Of a stretch of DNA of 5,775 bases, positions 5,530 to 5,775 are shown piece by piece. The position numbers and the translations under genes are program-made. The stretch comes from H111-94 sp034436045. Lineage in GTDB: Bacteria; Chloroflexota; Ktedonobacteria; Ktedonobacterales; Ktedonobacteraceae. The notes below the pieces were generated by a model. The model made no database searches. It saw only the letters and a program-made list of their open reading frames with translations, and had not been told where the DNA came from. Location: NCBI GenBank assembly GCA_034436045.1, contig DAOTVZ010000039.1, positions 1 through 5,775 on the forward strand, given 5' to 3'. The number at the start of each line of letters is the position of its first letter. Position 1 is the first letter of the stretch.

Positions 5530-5775
5530 TGACCCCCCGTTGATTTGCGCAAGGGGCGAGATGAATCACGCTCTGACCCCCCGTTGATTTGTGCAAGGGG
5601 CGAGATGAATCACGCCCTGACCCCCCGTTGATTTGCGCAAGGGGCGAGATGAATCACGCTCTGACCCCCCGTTGATTTGCGCAAGGGGCGAGATGAATCA
5701 CGCCCTGACCCCCGTTGATTTGCGCAAGGGGCGAGATGAATCACGCCCTGACCCCCCGTTGATTTGCGCAAGGGC
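5525..5775. repeat. 44-bp direct tandem repeat array, at least 5.7 copies
   Basis: Units begin at 5525, 5569, 5613, 5657, 5701 and 5744; the sixth is cut by the window's end. Four units are 44 bp, and the fifth is 43 bp because its C-run has five instead of six C. Units 2 and 4 start CGCTCT where the others start CGCCCT; unit 2 also has TTGTGCAA for TTGCGCAA; at 5772-5775 the last unit reads GGGC where the others have GGGG. Each unit can form two competing stems that share GGGG: CCCC-(G)-TTG with CAAGGGG, or GGGCG with CGCCC of the next unit. Near-identity shows recent amplification or homogenisation. Confidence 0.95.

Larger units (their letters stand above)
5469..5775. other. Non-coding 3' region with hairpin and tandem array
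   Basis: After the FHA gene stop, about 40 AT-leaning bases lead into a strong hairpin and then 44-bp tandem repeats to the window's edge. No gene is supported: the 44-bp period is not a multiple of three, so any frame is interrupted as it cycles. Confidence 0.75.

Noticed and set aside
5525..5775. CRISPR array
   Set aside because: The whole 44-bp unit is conserved with no unique spacers between repeats, and no cas genes are present in the window.

Overview
The window fits a chromosomal segment from a moderately GC-rich free-living bacterium. The style (FHA protein carrying a phospho-acceptor-like linker, membrane-anchored lytic transglycosylase, DHA3-type MFS exporter, hairpin-rich intergenic DNA with a short tandem array) is most like Ktedonobacteria (Chloroflexota). 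That placement is an inference from general resemblance, not from a marker gene.

Layout. 1-365 is a non-coding leader with a plausible sigma70-type promoter (168-196), an overlapping dyad (203-220) and a GC hairpin (294-321). 366-1679 (+) is a 12-TM-type MFS exporter of the EntS/DHA3 class. 1680-1799 is a convergent gap holding two hairpins. 1800-2792 (-) is a single-pass membrane protein with a C-terminal SLT lytic transglycosylase domain. 2793-3035 is a divergent control region with promoter elements for both flanking genes. 3036-5468 (+) is an 810-residue protein that joins an N-terminal FAD/NAD-binding oxidoreductase-like region, a linker made of five 18-residue repeats each presenting a Glu-Gln/Lys-Thr motif, and a C-terminal FHA domain. 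5469-5775 is non-coding, with a perfect 8-bp hairpin followed by a 44-bp tandem repeat array that runs off the window.

How the parts may work together. There is no obvious operon: each gene stands alone with its own Shine-Dalgarno sequence. The most unusual object is the flavoprotein-repeat-FHA fusion. FHA domains bind phosphothreonine, and the repeats look like Ser/Thr-kinase acceptor sites, so the protein could switch by binding its own tail, in the manner of GarA/OdhI, or could assemble into oligomers. The divergently transcribed transglycosylase has a long cytoplasmic tail rich in Thr/Ser-Glu-Pro-Leu motifs, so a shared link to Ser/Thr kinase signalling is conceivable but unproven. Three of the four intergenic stretches carry variants of one G-rich/C-rich hairpin, and the 3' array looks like a tandemly amplified version of it.
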